From Runella sp. CRIBMP (GTDB lineage Bacteria > Bacteroidota > Bacteroidia > Cytophagales > Spirosomataceae), in contig NZ_JAAAKZ010000002.1 in NCBI RefSeq assembly GCF_009905605.1, positions 682,001 to 746,000 on the forward strand: a DNA stretch of 64,000 nucleotides, in the 5' to 3' direction. Shown here piece after piece: positions 44,074 to 52,038 of this stretch (positions within the stretch are counted from its first letter, which is position 1; every line of letters begins with the position of its first letter). The position numbers and the translations under genes are program-made. Under the pieces are notes generated by a model, which was not told where the DNA came from, did not search any database, and saw only the letters and a program-made list of their open reading frames with translations.

Positions 44074-46389
44074 CTACGACGGGCGCTCTTTCTGCCTTTT
44101 TGCAATTGACAACAACAAGGCTGGCAGCAGAATCAGGTTGGTACACATGGCCACCAGTAAAGTGATTGACACCATCACTCCCATGGCCGCCGTACCCCCA
44201 AAACTAGAAGCAGCAAAAATAGAAAAGCCACAGAATAAAATGATTGCCGTATAAATCATGCTCAATCCAGTTCCGAAAATAGCCTGCGATACTGCTTCCG
44301 AGGCTGTGCGTCCGCGTTGGTAGAGTTCCTGACGATAACGTGTTAAGAAATAAACCGTACCATCAGAAGCAATACCAAAAGTAATACTGAAAACCAGAAT
44401 CGTAGTCGGCTTAAAATGGATATTAAAGTACCCCATAATCCCCGCCGTTAAGGCCAAAGGAATAAGACACGGAAGTTTGGACAACAAAATAATGGGGATC
44501 GAACGGAAAAGTACCATCCCAACAATGGCAATCAAAACGATGGCAATCAACAGACTTTCGTACAAATTGCCCAACAAATAATCGTTGCTTTTCAAAAACA
44601 CAAGACTGTGCCCCGTCAGGCTGACTTTATACTGAGACGGGTTAAAGATAGAATCAACTTTGGGGCGTATTTGATTGATTAGGTCTTTGATTCGCTCCGA
44701 GCCCACATCCGCCATTTGAAAACTCACCCGCGTAATACTGCGGTCTTCGTTCATAAATGAGTTTAATTGTTTTACGCCGCGGTTGTCTCCCTGTACATAA
44801 TCAGTCAATTTTGATAACTCTAATGCCCCCGGCAACACGTAATATTTGGCTTCGCCTCCCCGATACGCCTGATACAAAAACCGTGAAGCCTCAACCACCG
44901 AAACAGGCTTAGAAAACTCTTTAAAATCAGCCATTTCGTTTTGTAATGCCTTGATTTTGTACAACACCTGTGCCTGATTGCCAAACACTCCATTGGGTTG
45001 TTTGGTATCAATCATTACTTCAAAAGGCAAAACTCCGTTGAAGTTAGACTCAAAAAAGCGGAGGTCAACGTAAACGGGGTCATTTTGCGGAAGGTCATCC
45101 ACGATGTACCCCACGGCCTTAATTTTGGTCATCCCATACGCCGAGACCAGAATCACCACCACCATTGCGCCATAAATAGCCCGACGGTGATTGTGTACTA
45201 GATAATCAACTTTGGTCAGGAAGCCTTTGGCCCATTTTCCTTCTAAATGCTTTAAATGCCGCGCTTTGGGTAGATTCATATAATGCAACGTGATGGGCAA
45301 AAGCACCAAACAAAGTACGTACGTAACCATCACACAAATGGAAGCCACAATGCCAAACTCAACCAGCAAGGCACTGTTGGTAAAATAAAATACCCCAAAA
45401 CCTATAGCGGTCGTAATATTGGCCAGAAAAATAGAAAGTCCAATCTGACAAATCATCTCCTTAATCGCTTCGTCTTTGTTGCCGTGCGTTTTGAGTTCCA
45501 GCTGGTATTTATTCAACAGAAAAACACAGTTTGGTACTCCAATCACAATCAAGAGCGGCGGGATAAGGCCCGTCAATGCCGTAATTTTATACCCAAACAA
45601 CTGAAGCAAACCAACGGAGAAAATTACTCCCATCAATACCACGCCAATCGACAAGAGCGTAAGCCGAAGCGACCTAAAAAACAGCCAAAGGATAAATGCC
45701 GTCACCAATACCGCTAAGGCCATAAAAAGCTTAAGCTCGCCCGATATTTTTTTCATGATGACCGTCCGAATAAACGGCATTCCTGAATAATGAAGGTCGG
45801 TTTTGTTTTTTATCGAAAACTCATCGGCCATGACCTTGATTTCTTCCACAATCGTAATCCGTCGCGAAGAGTTTAGGTCTTTGTCATTAAAAGTAATAAC
45901 AATAAGCGTCGAATTGGTTTTGGAATTGATGGCCAATCCTTCGTAAAAAGGAAGTTTTTGGACCTGATTTTTCAGGCTGTCCATCTCTGTTTGAGTAGAC
46001 GGCAGTTGCGTAAAAAGCGGTTTAAATTCAAATTTACTCAGGCTGTCATTTCGTTCTACTTTGTATAAATGACCAAGCGAAAGCACATTTTTGATGCCTT
46101 TCATGGCCTTGATACGCTCTGCAAGCCCGTACCAGTTCCGAAACTTAGTGAGTTCAAACAAGTTGGGGTCCTGCCAGCCTATCACCATGATAGCGCCATC
46201 TTCCCCAAACACCTTCCTAAACTCCTGATATTCTTTTTCGATGGGGTCATTGGGGGGTAAAATACGGGCCATTTGATAAGAAAGTTCGATTTTACTTCCT
46301 TCATAACCCATATATGCTACTGTTACAAAGATCAATACAATCCACGCAAACCGAAAACGAATAATGCCTGCCGCAATTTTATTCCACAT
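44074..46389 (-). CDS. RND/MMPL-family exporter
   Basis: 771 residues with the two-half arrangement of MMPL/RND proteins: an N-terminal helix (about 13-33), a large soluble loop, a five-helix block (about 215-375), a second helix near 410, a second loop and a final five-helix block (about 620-760). VPNCVFLLNKY and SDGTVYFLTRYRQEL match the acidic/tyrosine segments of helix 4 in MMPL proteins. Such exporters move hydrophobic compounds such as lipids or hopanoids. It is a single gene with its own promoter (46414-46446). Cargo unknown. Confidence 0.88.
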   Translation of the reverse strand: MWNKIAAGIIRFRFAWIVLIFVTVAYMGYEGSKIELSYQMARILPPNDPIEKEYQEFRKVFGEDGAIMVIGWQDPNLFELTKFRNWYGLAERIKAMKGIKNVLSLGHLYKVERNDSLSKFEFKPLFTQLPSTQTEMDSLKNQVQKLPFYEGLAINSKTNSTLIVITFNDKDLNSSRRITIVEEIKVMADEFSIKNKTDLHYSGMPFIRTVIMKKISGELKLFMALAVLVTAFILWLFFRSLRLTLLSIGVVLMGVIFSVGLLQLFGYKITALTGLIPPLLIVIGVPNCVFLLNKYQLELKTHGNKDEAIKEMICQIGLSIFLANITTAIGFGVFYFTNSALLVEFGIVASICVMVTYVLCLVLLPITLHYMNLPKARHLKHLEGKWAKGFLTKVDYLVHNHRRAIYGAMVVVILVSAYGMTKIKAVGYIVDDLPQNDPVYVDLRFFESNFNGVLPFEVMIDTKQPNGVFGNQAQVLYKIKALQNEMADFKEFSKPVSVVEASRFLYQAYRGGEAKYYVLPGALELSKLTDYVQGDNRGVKQLNSFMNEDRSITRVSFQMADVGSERIKDLINQIRPKVDSIFNPSQYKVSLTGHSLVFLKSNDYLLGNLYESLLIAIVLIAIVGMVLFRSIPIILLSKLPCLIPLALTAGIMGYFNIHFKPTTILVFSITFGIASDGTVYFLTRYRQELYQRGRTASEAVSQAIFGTGLSMIYTAIILFCGFSIFAASSFGGTAAMGVMVSITLLVAMCTNLILLPALLLSIAKRQKERPS

Positions 46390-46413
46390 AGGTAGGATAA
46401 CTTTTTAGAGGTG

Positions 46414-46446
46414 CAAAGATAGCCCACACAACGAAGAATAGACAAA
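46414..46446 (-). promoter_or_regulatory. Promoter of the MMPL exporter gene
   Basis: On the minus strand: TTTG (46446-46443), 21-base spacer, TATCTTTG (46421-46414). All fixed bases of the Bacteroidetes consensus are met. The predicted start is about 15-20 bases before the ATG at 46389, so the 5' leader is very short. Confidence 0.75.
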
Positions 46447-46732
46447 AATAAACGGGATATATCATATCAATTAAAATAAAACAAAAACAAAGTTCTCATT
46501 TTCAATACTTTACAAAACAACTGATACAAATTTTAAAATCTAAGTCCAAGAAGCCTTCACCAAAAATTATCTTTTGTATCCAAAAACACATTGACTCATA
46601 GATTCTAATTTCTCTTGTAGTGACTATTGTCTAAAGAATTTAACCGAATAATAACAAATTGAATCGCCCTTACAAACGGATACTTGTTTTGCCTATTTTA
46701 GTTTTTCTATTCCCCTACCAACCCTTTTTTCT
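46447..46732. other. AT-rich intergenic stretch
   Basis: Together with the promoter this is the rest of a 343-bp gap between the exporter and the small membrane protein gene. No hairpin, coding frame or clear promoter for the rightward genes was found. Confidence 0.4.
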
Positions 46733-46903
46733 ATGAAAAATATCCTATTACGCACATTCATTTTTCTGGTGGTCAATATAGTGCTTTTCTGGTTACATTT
46801 TTGGATATTCAGAGGGCCTTACCCTTTTGCAGGCTGGGCCACAGGCCTACTTCATATCATCTTTTTAATCCTTTTCCCTTACGCTAACTATTTTAAAAAA
46901 TGA
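46733..46903 (+). CDS. Small two-helix membrane protein (56 residues)
   Basis: ATG at 46733 opens a 56-codon frame ending TGA at 46901-46903. It encodes two hydrophobic helices (about 5-26 and 37-52), a Gly-Pro-Tyr-Pro turn between them and a short Lys end. Its TGA overlaps the ATG of the SPFH lipoprotein (ATGA), the usual sign of translational coupling, which is the best evidence that it is real. No family recognised. It may help localise or assemble the SPFH protein. Confidence 0.65.
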   Translation: MKNILLRTFIFLVVNIVLFWLHFWIFRGPYPFAGWATGLLHIIFLILFPYANYFKK

Positions 46904-47688
46904 AAAACCAACTAATCTATCCATTCTTGTCTATCGTGGTTCTGACGGGTTGTACCCGCGTACAGCCCAATTATGAAGGGGTACTTATGAAAAATTACGG
47001 ACGTGAAGGCCGGGGCGATTTCTCCGTCGTGACTGGCTCCCAAGGGCTGCTGGGCCCTGGAACAGAGCTTTATCAAGTTCCTATGTTTGAACAAAAAGCA
47101 GACCCTGCAGAAGTGGTCATTACCGCCAAAGATGCGGGCGTTTTCACCGTCGACCCTTCTCTTACCTATCAGGCGATTCGTACCAAAGGCGCCGATATTA
47201 TCTTCAACTACAAACACGTAGGAATTGATGATGAAAATACCATCATGGACAACATCGAAGGGGCCGTTCTAAATGCACTGGTGGTAAATGCCTATCGCGA
47301 AGAAGCTCGCAATTTCAGCACCGATAGTTTAATGAACAACTTGAATCACTTTGAACAGTCGGTTGAGATACGTTTAAAAAAAGATTTTGAGGGGAAATTT
47401 TTCACCCTGACCTCCCTGACCAGTGGTCTTAAGCCCCCAACCTCGATGGCCGAAGCCATAGAACGCCGAAACAACGCCAAACAACAGGCCGAGCAGGTAA
47501 AAAACGAGTTGGAAGTAGCGCGCATGAACTTGGAAAAAGCCAAAATTGAGGCCGAAGCCAATCGCGTAAAAGCAAGCGGTCTGGAACCAAGGGTATTGCA
47601 AGAACAATGGATTGAGGCCATTCGGAATACCCAAAACAAAGTAATCATCACGGATGGACGCACCCCTATTATCCTAGGCCAACAATAA
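46900..47688 (+). CDS. SPFH/prohibitin-like lipoprotein
   Basis: 262 residues. The signal LIYPFLSIVVLTGC gives lipid-modified Cys18. The body is a band 7/SPFH domain (about 22-195: NYEGVLMKNYGREG at its start, then PSLTYQAIRTKGADIIFNY), followed by a charged coiled coil (about 185-230, EQVKNELEVARMNLEKAKIE) rich in Ala, Glu and Lys. SPFH proteins form membrane-bound ring or scaffold assemblies. A lipoprotein anchor instead of an N-terminal helix is common in Bacteroidetes. Overlaps the small membrane protein gene by 4 bases. Confidence 0.85.
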   Translation: MKNQLIYPFLSIVVLTGCTRVQPNYEGVLMKNYGREGRGDFSVVTGSQGLLGPGTELYQVPMFEQKADPAEVVITAKDAGVFTVDPSLTYQAIRTKGADIIFNYKHVGIDDENTIMDNIEGAVLNALVVNAYREEARNFSTDSLMNNLNHFEQSVEIRLKKDFEGKFFTLTSLTSGLKPPTSMAEAIERRNNAKQQAEQVKNELEVARMNLEKAKIEAEANRVKASGLEPRVLQEQWIEAIRNTQNKVIITDGRTPIILGQQ

Positions 47689-47933
47689 ATCGAAGCAGAA
47701 TATGAACAGTTTCGTTAAAAAGTTACTAAAAAGAAATTGAATGCAAAAAAAACAAAAACCTTTTTAAATGCCGTTTTAAGAGAATAAAGGCTCTTTTTAT
47801 CACTTTTTTCAGTTTGAAGTACAACCTTGCAACCTTACTTCAAAAGTATTTGCTAAAGATAATCAATAAGATAGCACGTTTATTGTCATACGAGTGTTAG
47901 GTATAATATAGTACTAATTATATAAATGCACCT

Positions 47934-48143
47934 ATGGCTTCAAACAACAGAAACGGCTCCTCTTCGATGAAAGGCAATAAGCGGGACGTGAATGAAATCA
48001 AACAAGATCCGTCTTGGTTTATCACTTGTCTGGTCAAAGACCCCGTTAAAAGTTTTACCATCACATTTGACCCTAAGTCACTATCTCTAAAACGGGAAAA
48101 GTATGGGGATCGGTTAATTGTGCCGCAAGGTCTGGAGCAATAA
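47934..48143 (+). CDS. Small hypothetical protein
   Basis: 69 residues with a polar, Ser/Asn-rich start (ASNNRNGSSS) and a compact end (SWFITCLVKDPVKSFTITFD). No signal peptide or helix. The composition is coherent and the frame uses an ATG, but no family, RBS or promoter is clear. It may be real; evidence is weak. The 216 bp after it hold nothing recognisable until the palindrome at 48360. Confidence 0.4.
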   Translation: MASNNRNGSSSMKGNKRDVNEIKQDPSWFITCLVKDPVKSFTITFDPKSLSLKREKYGDRLIVPQGLEQ

Positions 48144-48359
48144 TCGTTATTAATTGAAGCAATCTTTGGTATACTTCTGCAATTGAGTGTAATGAGTTAA
48201 AATCCTAACGCCAGTTTTAGAATATAACACACCAAGATTTGAGTCGCATGTAAGTGAAGGGCACACAAAACATTAAGACCTTTGTTTAGCTTAATGATTT
48301 TGTATGGGCTGATAGAAAGCGGAGAACTGTTTTTCTGTTAAAGTCATTGTCTATTAAGG

Positions 48360-48418
48360 TATTTCAATAATAAAAAAAGGCCAAGCAAATTGCTTGGCCT
48401 TTTTTTATTATTGAAATA
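48360..48418. terminator. 59-bp near-perfect palindrome, bidirectional terminator
   Basis: The left arm (48360-48388) is the exact inverse of the right arm (48390-48418), with only one central base. The GC core GGCCAAGCAA/TTGCTTGGCC is flanked by A7 and T7, so the RNA of either strand gives a stem with a U-tract. A 29-bp perfect arm is much longer than usual for a terminator; cruciform formation is possible. It lies between the 69-residue gene and the tRNA-Val debris. Confidence 0.9.
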
Positions 48419-48421
48419 TCC

Positions 48422-48451
48422 AAAGTGTGGTAAAGTGTGGTAAAGTGTGGT
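48422..48451. repeat. Three tandem copies of a 10-bp unit
   Basis: AAAGTGTGGT repeated exactly three times right after the palindrome. No gene in it. Possibly a slippage product or iteron-like site; no protein partner is apparent. Confidence 0.8.
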
Positions 48452-48472
48452 GGTATGGAATGCGTCGCCGCA

Positions 48473-48634
48473 CCGACCCTCTCCTCGTAAGGCAGAAAAT
48501 AAAAAAAGCCAAGCTTCGGGCTTGACTTTTCTGTGTGGGAGTTGAGGGATTCGAACGGCAGCGGCCGACCGTCCCCGACCCTCTCCTCGTAAGGCAGAAA
48601 ATAAAAAAGCCAAGCTTCGGGCTTGACTTTTCTG
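48473..48634 (-). pseudogene. Degenerate duplicated tRNA-Val fragments with terminators
   Basis: Two units of anticodon-arm fragment (CGACCCTCTCCTCGTAAGGC type), terminator (GCCAAGCTTCGGGCTTGAC with A/T tracts), and 3' half of tRNA-Val (GGGAGTTGAGGGATTCGAA). The first unit begins at about 48473, the second at about 48575 (102 bp apart), and the intact tRNA's matching stretch follows 85 bp later. The 17-bp difference is a GC-rich insert (about 48557-48573). None can fold as a complete tRNA: the D arm and 5' acceptor strand are missing. This is debris from tandem recombination at the tRNA locus. Confidence 0.75.
48603..48631 (-). terminator. Terminator of the tRNA-Val operon
   Basis: On the minus strand AGTCAAGC-CCGAA-GCTTGGCT plus six T, just 5 bp after the 3' end of the first tRNA-Val gene. 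A second almost identical copy sits at 48491-48520 within the debris. Confidence 0.8.
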
Positions 48635-48636
48635 TG

Positions 48637-48711
48637 TGGGAGTTGAGGGATTCGAACCCCCGACCCTCTGCTTGTAAGGCAGATGCTCTGAACCAGCTGA
48701 GCTAAACTCCC
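48637..48711 (-). tRNA. tRNA-Val (TAC)
   Basis: 75-nt cloverleaf: acceptor GGGAGTT/AACTCCC, D arm GCTC...GAGC, anticodon arm TCTGC-CTTACAA-GCAGA with anticodon TAC (reads GTA), T arm GGGGGTTCGAATCCC. CCA is not encoded. Identical in sequence to the copy at 48750-48824, upstream in transcription by 38 bp. Confidence 0.95.
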
Positions 48712-48749
48712 TTCGTGTAATTGAAGGATTACTAATATTATTTTTTGTG

Positions 48750-48824
48750 TGGGAGTTGAGGGATTCGAACCCCCGACCCTCTGCTTGTAAGGCAGATGCT
48801 CTGAACCAGCTGAGCTAAACTCCC
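48750..48824 (-). tRNA. tRNA-Val (TAC), first copy of the pair
   Basis: Same 75-nt tRNA as the neighbour: acceptor GGGAGTT/AACTCCC and anticodon TAC. Transcribed first, from the likely promoter at 48866-48897. CCA not encoded. Confidence 0.95.
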
Positions 48825-48865
48825 CTTTTAAACGCTTTTTGACTCGTTGTCCGCGTTTGGGAGTG

Positions 48866-48897
48866 CAAATATGGTGGCTTCAAAACACAATTCCAAC
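48866..48897 (-). promoter_or_regulatory. Possible promoter of the tRNA-Val pair
   Basis: On the minus strand GTTG (48897-48894), 20-base spacer and CATATTTG (48873-48866). Each box differs from the consensus by one base. Located about 40 bp before the first tRNA. Confidence 0.4.
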
Positions 48898-49011
48898 TAT
48901 TTTTTTCAGTTTTTTTAAGCTTATTTTCAATCTCACTGAGACTCAGTGCAGTTATGAAACATAAAAAGTAAGCCCACCTTCAATTAACTACGGATTCATT
49001 CTGGCAAATGA

Positions 49012-49764
49012 TTATTTTCGGTAAACGGTTGTGGGCGCAGCTTGGGCTGCGGCATAAATAGTTATGTCAGCAATGGTAACGTGTGCTGGTGCCATGACGG
49101 CGTACAAAATAGTATCGGCAATATCTTCCGCACGCAAAGGCTCAAATCCTTCATAGACTTTAGCCGCCCGACTTTCATCTCCCTTGAAACGAACAAGCGA
49201 AAACTCTGTTTCAACCGCCCCAGGTGCGATGTTGGTTATTTTAATTCCGTGTTGGGTCAAATCAAGGCGCATACCTTCGCTAATGGCTTCTACTGCTTTT
49301 TTGGAAGCACAGTAGACAGCTCCGTTGGCGTAGGTTTGCTTACCCGCTACCGAGCTGATATTTACAATGTGACCCTTGCCACGTTCAATCATTCCTGCAA
49401 TCACCGCCTTTGATACGTACAAAAGCCCTTTTACATTCCCATCCATCATCGCATCCCAATCACGTAGATCACCGTCTTGTATCGGCGACATCCCATGGGC
49501 ATTCCCAGCATTATTGACCAAAATATCAATAGACTTAAAATCAGTAGGAAGGGAGGCAATGGCCTTCGCTACTTCAGCACTATCACGGACATCAAACAGG
49601 AGTGTGGTAGTTTTCACCTGCTTACCTAATACATCTGCTAGTTCTGTTAATCGTTCCTGACGGCGACCACACAAAATCAAGTTAATACCCGCATTCGCAA
49701 AAGCGACGGCGGTGGCTTTTCCGATGCCCGAGGTGGCACCCGTAATAAGAGCTATACGTGACAT
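49012..49764 (-). CDS. Short-chain dehydrogenase/reductase (YdfG-like)
   Basis: About 250 residues of a classical SDR. TGATSGIG at about 8-15 is the NADP loop, NNAGNAHG follows, and ISSVAGKQTYANGAVYCASKK supplies Ser and the YxxxK Tyr-Lys (quoted as AVYCASKK). The group resembles YdfG, which oxidises hydroxy acids or serine. The frame extends upstream to 49824 as a hydrophobic leader (FGFYQLLLFIF), but the ATG at 49764 (MSRIALITGATSG) is the family start, so the upstream part is not counted. Confidence 0.88.
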   Translation of the reverse strand: MSRIALITGATSGIGKATAVAFANAGINLILCGRRQERLTELADVLGKQVKTTTLLFDVRDSAEVAKAIASLPTDFKSIDILVNNAGNAHGMSPIQDGDLRDWDAMMDGNVKGLLYVSKAVIAGMIERGKGHIVNISSVAGKQTYANGAVYCASKKAVEAISEGMRLDLTQHGIKITNIAPGAVETEFSLVRFKGDESRAAKVYEGFEPLRAEDIADTILYAVMAPAHVTIADITIYAAAQAAPTTVYRK

Positions 49765-49847
49765 GAATATAAAAAGTAGAAGTTGATAAAAGCCAAAAAT
49801 GGCCACAAACCATTTAAAATACAAATAGAAGATTCTTTTAGGGCACC

Positions 49848-50204
49848 TTAATCTTCAGTGGTGAGAAGCAAATCAATAACAGCATTTAAAATAGCCTTCG
49901 AAAAAGGCCGATGCAAGTAGGCAATTTTGTATGAGGATGGGGACGAAAGAATCATTCTTTCATTTGCATCAGCAATTAAAATAATGGGTAAGTGTGTACC
50001 TTTTGTCTCTGTAAAAAAATCTTTTTGGGAGTAATGGCATACAATTAAATTAGGTCCTTCATTAAGTTTCTGAGCTAAACCCTTTGAATCAACATCAGAA
50101 GTAAATAAAACCTCGAATCCTAATTCCTTGACCATTCCCTCAATGGTATCAATATCTTTCAGCATCTCCTTTGCTAAAAGGATTCTAGCATTCAAGCTCC
50201 TCAT
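49848..50204 (-). CDS. Degenerate receiver-like domain protein
   Basis: 118 residues with the CheY-like beta-alpha pattern but without the phosphorylation site. The strand that should end in the phosphoacceptor Asp reads NLIVCHYSQKD, the Thr/Ser switch position reads LIADANER, and the Lys-Pro motif reads YLHRPFSKA. It is therefore a pseudo-receiver that cannot be phosphorylated in the normal way. It is followed by a short gap and the SDR gene on the same strand. Role unknown; a protein-binding role is the simplest guess. Family assignment is structural pattern only. Confidence 0.5.
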   Translation of the reverse strand: MRSLNARILLAKEMLKDIDTIEGMVKELGFEVLFTSDVDSKGLAQKLNEGPNLIVCHYSQKDFFTETKGTHLPIILIADANERMILSSPSSYKIAYLHRPFSKAILNAVIDLLLTTED

Positions 50205-50321
50205 TTTTCGGGTAAAGGGTAAAGTGGTCGCTTTTGATTACTCTGTATCAGGCGTAAAGATAAGTCATTCTTTGGATTAATTATATGTTGCTACATTTGA
50301 TTATAACGTAAAGGATAAGAA

Positions 50322-50353
50322 AAAGCCCCTATCATACAGAAGACAGGGGCTTT
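50322..50353 (-). terminator. Terminator of the peroxiredoxin gene
   Basis: AAAGCCCCT (50322-50330) pairs with AGGGGCTTT (50345-50353), and on the minus strand a T-rich tail follows (TTTTTCTT). It lies about 40 bp after the peroxiredoxin stop. Confidence 0.8.
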
Positions 50354-50389
50354 CAATAAAAGGGCAATAAACTAATATACTACCAACCT

Positions 50390-51025
50390 TTATTTATTGG
50401 GCTGAGGCGTATAACGCAGATAGGGCTTCACAATATTCAGCCCTTTGGTAAATTTCTTTTGCGCATCTTCGGTCGAAACCGCAGGCACAACGATTACATC
50501 TTCGCCATCTTTCCAGTCAGCGGGCGTAGCTACCTGATAATTGGCGGTTAATTGGAGCGAATCAATTACCCGAAGTATTTCATTAAAATTACGTCCCGTT
50601 GAGGCAGGGTACGTGAGCGTCAATTTGATTTTTTTATCAGGCCCAATCACAAAGACTGAGCGTACAGTAGCCTTTTCACTGGCATTGGGGTGAATCATAT
50701 CATACAACGTTGCCACATTGCGGTCGCTGTCGGCTATGATTGGAAAGTTTACAACGGTGGAGTTTACTTCGTTGATATCGGGTACCCAACGATTGTGAGA
50801 TTCTAAATCATCCACACTTACCGCTATAACTTTAACATTGCGCTTTTCGAATTCTCCTTTCAGAAGAGCCGTTCTACCTAATTCTGTGGTACAAACGGGC
50901 GTAAAATCTGCTGGGTGCGAAAAAAGAAGCCCCCAAGAATCACCAAGCCATTGGTGAAAACTAACGTGACCTTGTGTTGTGTCTGCTTCAAAATCTGGAG
51001 CTACATCGCCTAATCTTAGTGACAT
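50390..51025 (-). CDS. 1-Cys peroxiredoxin (Prx6/AhpC-TSA family)
   Basis: 211 residues. Peroxidatic Cys in SHPADFTPVCTTE (Cys46 or so), the Prx6 signature; the C-terminal peroxiredoxin domain follows (PASTGRNFNEILRVID and a tail ending LRYTPQPNK). It reduces peroxides in the cytoplasm. An upstream extension to 51052 exists, but MSLRLGDVAPDF is the normal start, so the ATG at 51025 is used. Single gene with its own terminator. Confidence 0.92.
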   Translation of the reverse strand: MSLRLGDVAPDFEADTTQGHVSFHQWLGDSWGLLFSHPADFTPVCTTELGRTALLKGEFEKRNVKVIAVSVDDLESHNRWVPDINEVNSTVVNFPIIADSDRNVATLYDMIHPNASEKATVRSVFVIGPDKKIKLTLTYPASTGRNFNEILRVIDSLQLTANYQVATPADWKDGEDVIVVPAVSTEDAQKKFTKGLNIVKPYLRYTPQPNK

Positions 51026-51247
51026 ATTCTTGAATGATTTTTGGTTAAACAATTATTTTTACTTAATATCTATGGATTTAATATGTTAATTCACACTATT
51101 GGCTAGCCTTTAAGGCATCTACATATTTTATTCCGTACAAAAGGAATACAACGAGTAAATCGAATTTGTTCCACGTTTTAGCTTTTTAAACTAAACTTTA
51201 GATATAAAGCGTTTTTATGACAAGTTTTACGGATATTTTTTAGAAAA

Positions 51248-52027
51248 ATGCATTACACCAGGCTACATTGCTCTTTTTTATGCCTTTTAACACTCATTCA
51301 AACCTACTTATCGTTTGGTTCAGAGCATCATTTTATCGTGCCAGAAGATACATTAAAACAGCACTCAAGCATATTTTCTAGAATCTTTGACGTGCAAAAA
51401 GACTCAATAAAGCACAGGCCAAAACTTACATATACGCTAAATTGGGACGCAAGAAGTTCGTTTGTTGACAAAAAACTGGTCAATATTTGGGGGGTAAATA
51501 CGGGGATTTCTTTTGGAAGAAATCGAAATGAGCTTACATTTGGGTATTACTGGCTCACATTTAATTCTTTTTTAAGATTGATTGATTTACGAAAAAATGC
51601 CTCCCAACTCATCAACTTGGGATATTATACTAAAACAGATTTATACTATTTTAATCTGATGTATTGGCCCAATATCATTGAAAACAACCGATGGCGTTTT
51701 AGTATTCCCGTAGAGCTGGGCATTGGAGCCACCCAAAGCACCGCCAACAAACTATTCAGCGACCTGTTTATCTGGCGTAGAAAAGACTTCTTTATGCCTG
51801 CCCAAATCGGCCTTTATGCCAAATGGAAAGCCACCCGCTGGGTTGGGTTAAGTGTACAAGGAGGGTATCGCTACGCGATTTATCAACAGAATTTACCCAC
51901 CAACTATAACGGTGCCTATTATAGTTTTGGATTTACGCTGGAAAGTGCCCTCTTTAAAGACACCTTTCATTTGGCAAATCAATCGTTAAAAAAACGTAAA
52001 GCCCAAAAAGACAAAGCCAAAGAATAA
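51248..52027 (+). CDS. Hypothetical secreted, probable outer-membrane protein
   Basis: 259 residues. The signal peptide ends near TLIQTYLSFGSE. The rest shows alternating strands with aromatic ends (LTYTLNWDARSSFV, LGYYTKTDLYYFNLMYW, GLSVQGGYRYAIYQ, YSFGFTLESALF), the pattern of a small beta-barrel. A basic C-terminal tail follows (KKRKAQKDKAKE). No family recognised. It precedes KdgK by 11 bp, so the two are likely in one transcription unit. Confidence 0.7.
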   Translation: MHYTRLHCSFLCLLTLIQTYLSFGSEHHFIVPEDTLKQHSSIFSRIFDVQKDSIKHRPKLTYTLNWDARSSFVDKKLVNIWGVNTGISFGRNRNELTFGYYWLTFNSFLRLIDLRKNASQLINLGYYTKTDLYYFNLMYWPNIIENNRWRFSIPVELGIGATQSTANKLFSDLFIWRRKDFFMPAQIGLYAKWKATRWVGLSVQGGYRYAIYQQNLPTNYNGAYYSFGFTLESALFKDTFHLANQSLKKRKAQKDKAKE

Positions 52028-52038
52028 TCAAAATAATT

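Noticed and set aside
45283-45717. A 144-codon plus-strand frame inside the MMPL exporter
   Set aside because: It is antisense to a well-supported gene and has the Asn/Gln/Arg-rich composition of an antisense shadow frame.
48344-48613. An 89-codon minus-strand open frame over the tRNA-Val debris
   Set aside because: It reads through a terminator palindrome and duplicated tRNA fragments; its internal FSALRGEGR repeats arise from the repeated DNA, not from a protein family.
48422-48660. CRISPR array from the repeated units near the tRNA-Val genes
   Set aside because: The units are 85-102 bp tRNA/terminator duplicates without regular short spacers, and no cas gene is near.
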